From: an archaeon
GTDB taxonomy: Archaea > Thermoproteota > Bathyarchaeia > TCS64
Length of the DNA stretch: 5,111 nt
Direction of reading: 5' to 3'
Assembly (NCBI GenBank): GCA_020444005.1
Contig: JAHLLU010000170.1
Coordinates: 1 to 5,111 of the forward strand
Under the pieces are notes generated by a model. The model searched no databases. It had not been told where the DNA came from and saw only the letters and a program-made list of their open reading frames with translations. The translations under genes were made by a program, and so were the position numbers. Within the stretch, counting starts at the first letter, position 1. Each line of letters opens with the position of its first letter. Positions 3,481-5,111 of this stretch are shown here, in pieces.

Positions 3481-5111
3481 CTACCAACCGATTGCATAAG
3501 GTTCCCCAGTACGGGGAGAAGCTCCACCAGACATCAAACCCGACACAGGATCATACCTGATAGCCAGACAACGTCCATGACTCCAAGGCTTACTAATCTT
3601 CACCTTGTGACCACGCCTACTCAACTCCGCTACTACTTTCTCAGGTATCCTTGGCTCAATGCTTATCTCACCGGGTCTGACTGGGTGGGGCCAGAAGCTA
3701 GCCGGGAAATGACTTGTATGTGCTGTGGGGGCGTCAAGTGCTTCCTGAACATTCATGCCGAATACAACGTAGTTGAGGAAGAACTGGAGTGTCCACTGGT
3801 CTTGTTTGTCTCCTCCCGGTGTGCCGAACACCATGTATGGTTTTCCTTCTTGTGTTACGAGGCTTGGTGTCAGTGTTGTACTGGGTTTCTTTCCCGGTTT
3901 CAATGCTTCTACGTGGTCTGGGTCAAGGTGGAGGAACTGGGCTCTGGTGCTTGTGGGGAACCCGAGACCCGGTATAAGGGGGCTTGTTCTCAGCCATCCT
4001 CCGCTAGGTGTAGCTGAGATCATGTTGCCGTCTCTGTCTACTGCTTCAATGTGAACCGTATCTCCCTCGAAGAAGGGCTTGGCTCCGCTTTCCTCAAGCA
4101 TAAATGGCTCTACGCCGCCGGGTCTTTGAAGCATGGAGGCTTCTGGTGTTATTTGTTCTGATCGTTGTTTTGCGTATTCTCGACTCAACAACCAGTCAAG
4201 AGGTACTTCTTCAAAGGCTGGGTCTGCGTAGTAGTTTTCTCTGTCTGCGAAGGCTAGTTTGGCTGCTTCCATCAATGTGTGTATGTATTCTGCTGTGTTG
4301 TGTCCAAGTGATTCAAGGTCATAGTTTTCCAGTATTCTGAGCTGCTGAAGGAGTACTGGTCCCTGTGTCCATGTATCACACTTGTGCACATCAAGCCCCA
4401 TATAGTCAACATGCACTGATTCCTCGAAGCTTGCCCTGTAGCCGCTGAGATCATCAAGCGATAACAAACCATGATTCTCCTTGCCGTAGACATCACGGCA
4501 TTTGAAACTCTGCATGAAATCAATCATCTTCTCCGCCACAGGACCCTCATAGAAATACTTCCGGGCAGCATCAAACCCAGCTTCCCTGCTTGTCTTCGCT
4601 GCCTCAACGTACTCTTTTCTTATCGCTTTGAATGTTCTCGCCCAGTCAGGGTTATTGATGATCTCTCCTACCACTGGGGCTCTACCTTCTGGTAGATAGA
4701 CCTTTGATGTGGTTGGCCACTCCGTACTGAACCGATGCTCCAGTTTCTTGAGGAACTCTGCTAACGTTGGGAACATTGGGAACCCCTTACTGGCTATCCT
4801 GATAGCTGGATCAAGTATCCTGTCTAATCCCATAGAGCCATATTCTTCCAGCGTAGTTAACCACGCGTCATATGCTCCGGGTACACAGGCGGGGGTAAAC
4901 CCATCCTCGGGGATCATGGGGTAGCCCTGTTCCTTGAACCAGTCTATGGTCGCCGTCATAGGTGCTGGTCCCTGACCATTAACAGAAACCACCCTATCAT
5001 CATGATAAAACAGAATAGGGCACTCACCAGCGGCGCCAATTAGATGTGGCTTCAGGAGACCCAGACAGAACCACATTGCGGCGCCTGCGTCAAACACGTT
5101 TCCGCCTTCTT
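3481..5111 (-). CDS. Gamma-glutamyltransferase-family protein (Ntn hydrolase), start off the right edge
   Basis: Family members self-cleave at a threonine to give large and small subunits, then use that threonine to hydrolyse or transfer gamma-glutamyl or related acyl groups. Numbering from V at 5097, the visible part starts in the EGGNVFDAGAAMW motif (family GGNAxDAA), so only the first few dozen residues are missing. The cleavage/nucleophile Thr347 is in GDTVHIEAVDRDGNMISATP; PSTTLTPSL (406-413) replaces the usual Ser-Ser pair; FGTPGGDKQDQW (424-435) gives the oxyanion glycines. The GDKQDQW and IPGLGFPTSTRAQ (375-387) patterns place it in the GGT-like branch found in many bacteria rather than with E. 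coli Ggt. By hand alignment to E. coli, Arg114 (in DFREMAP) becomes Gln42 in VNGQGPAP, and the Asp433 region is TRAQ. Both contacts that hold the gamma-glutamyl moiety therefore appear changed, so glutathione should not be assumed as substrate. The internal GTG at 5097 is not the start. A signal peptide cannot be judged. Confidence 0.93.
   Translation of the reverse strand, partial: EGGNVFDAGAAMWFCLGLLKPHLIGAAGECPILFYHDDRVVSVNGQGPAPMTATIDWFKEQGYPMIPEDGFTPACVPGAYDAWLTTLEEYGSMGLDRILDPAIRIASKGFPMFPTLAEFLKKLEHRFSTEWPTTSKVYLPEGRAPVVGEIINNPDWARTFKAIRKEYVEAAKTSREAGFDAARKYFYEGPVAEKMIDFMQSFKCRDVYGKENHGLLSLDDLSGYRASFEESVHVDYMGLDVHKCDTWTQGPVLLQQLRILENYDLESLGHNTAEYIHTLMEAAKLAFADRENYYADPAFEEVPLDWLLSREYAKQRSEQITPEASMLQRPGGVEPFMLEESGAKPFFEGDTVHIEAVDRDGNMISATPSGGWLRTSPLIPGLGFPTSTRAQFLHLDPDHVEALKPGKKPSTTLTPSLVTQEGKPYMVFGTPGGDKQDQWTLQFFLNYVVFGMNVQEALDAPTAHTSHFPASFWPHPVRPGEISIEPRIPEKVVAELSRRGHKVKISKPWSHGRCLAIRYDPVSGLMSGGASPRTGEPYAIGW

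Noticed and set aside
3577..4340. Several plus-strand open frames opposite the GGT-family gene
   Set aside because: They are the antisense of a well-conserved coding frame, have unnatural composition (many Cys, Trp and Val) and no start signals. The flip of codon style in the GGT gene removes stops on the opposite strand.
1..5111. CRISPR array, tRNA, rRNA or insertion sequence
   Set aside because: No regularly spaced repeats, cloverleaf-like sequence, transposase or terminal inverted repeats were seen; nearly all of the window is filled by the six genes described.

Overview
The window looks like part of a mesophilic-type archaeal chromosome of moderate G+C. Three things point that way. The likely promoters are TATA-box-like (TTTTAATATA upstream of the plus-strand operon). 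Short GTGA Shine-Dalgarno elements sit 5 nt before ATG starts. One transcription end has T-tracts without a hairpin. The secreted protein and the polytopic membrane protein also read like uncultivated archaeal hypotheticals (Bathyarchaeia- or Asgard-like), but that lineage guess comes from memory of families, not from a search.

Layout: (1) 1-392, minus strand: N-terminal 130 codons of a beta-keto acid cleavage enzyme (BKACE/DUF849), running off the left edge. (2) 393-578: divergent intergenic region with promoter candidates in both directions and a perfect 18-bp palindrome. (3) 579-2674, plus strand: a compact run of four genes: a two-helix small membrane protein, a TetR-family repressor, a CDP-alcohol phosphatidyltransferase with complete active-site motif, and a polytopic membrane protein of unknown function. 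Gaps between them are 1, 17 and 35 nt when the upstream-most plausible starts are used. (4) 2675-2709: convergent junction with minus-strand T-tracts. (5) 2710-3381, minus strand: exported or membrane-anchored protein of unknown function. (6) 3382-3480: intergenic, with a hairpin-plus-T6 terminator for the next gene. (7) 3481-5111, minus strand: most of a gamma-glutamyltransferase-family protein, running off the right edge.

The four-gene run is the most coherent unit. The palindrome lies where transcription should begin, and the second gene encodes a TetR repressor, so an autoregulated membrane/phospholipid operon is the natural hypothesis. The GGT-family enzyme keeps the catalytic threonine and oxyanion glycines, but by hand alignment lacks the residues that hold the gamma-glutamyl group in E. 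coli GGT, so its substrate is open. BKACE and GGT-like enzymes both suggest amino-acid or keto-acid catabolism, with no proven link to each other.

A second, unexplained signal is compositional. Within single genes, the balance of G+T versus A+C on one strand flips several times over a few hundred bases, changing third-position codon choice without breaking the reading frame. No RNA genes, CRISPR arrays, insertion sequences or att sites were seen.
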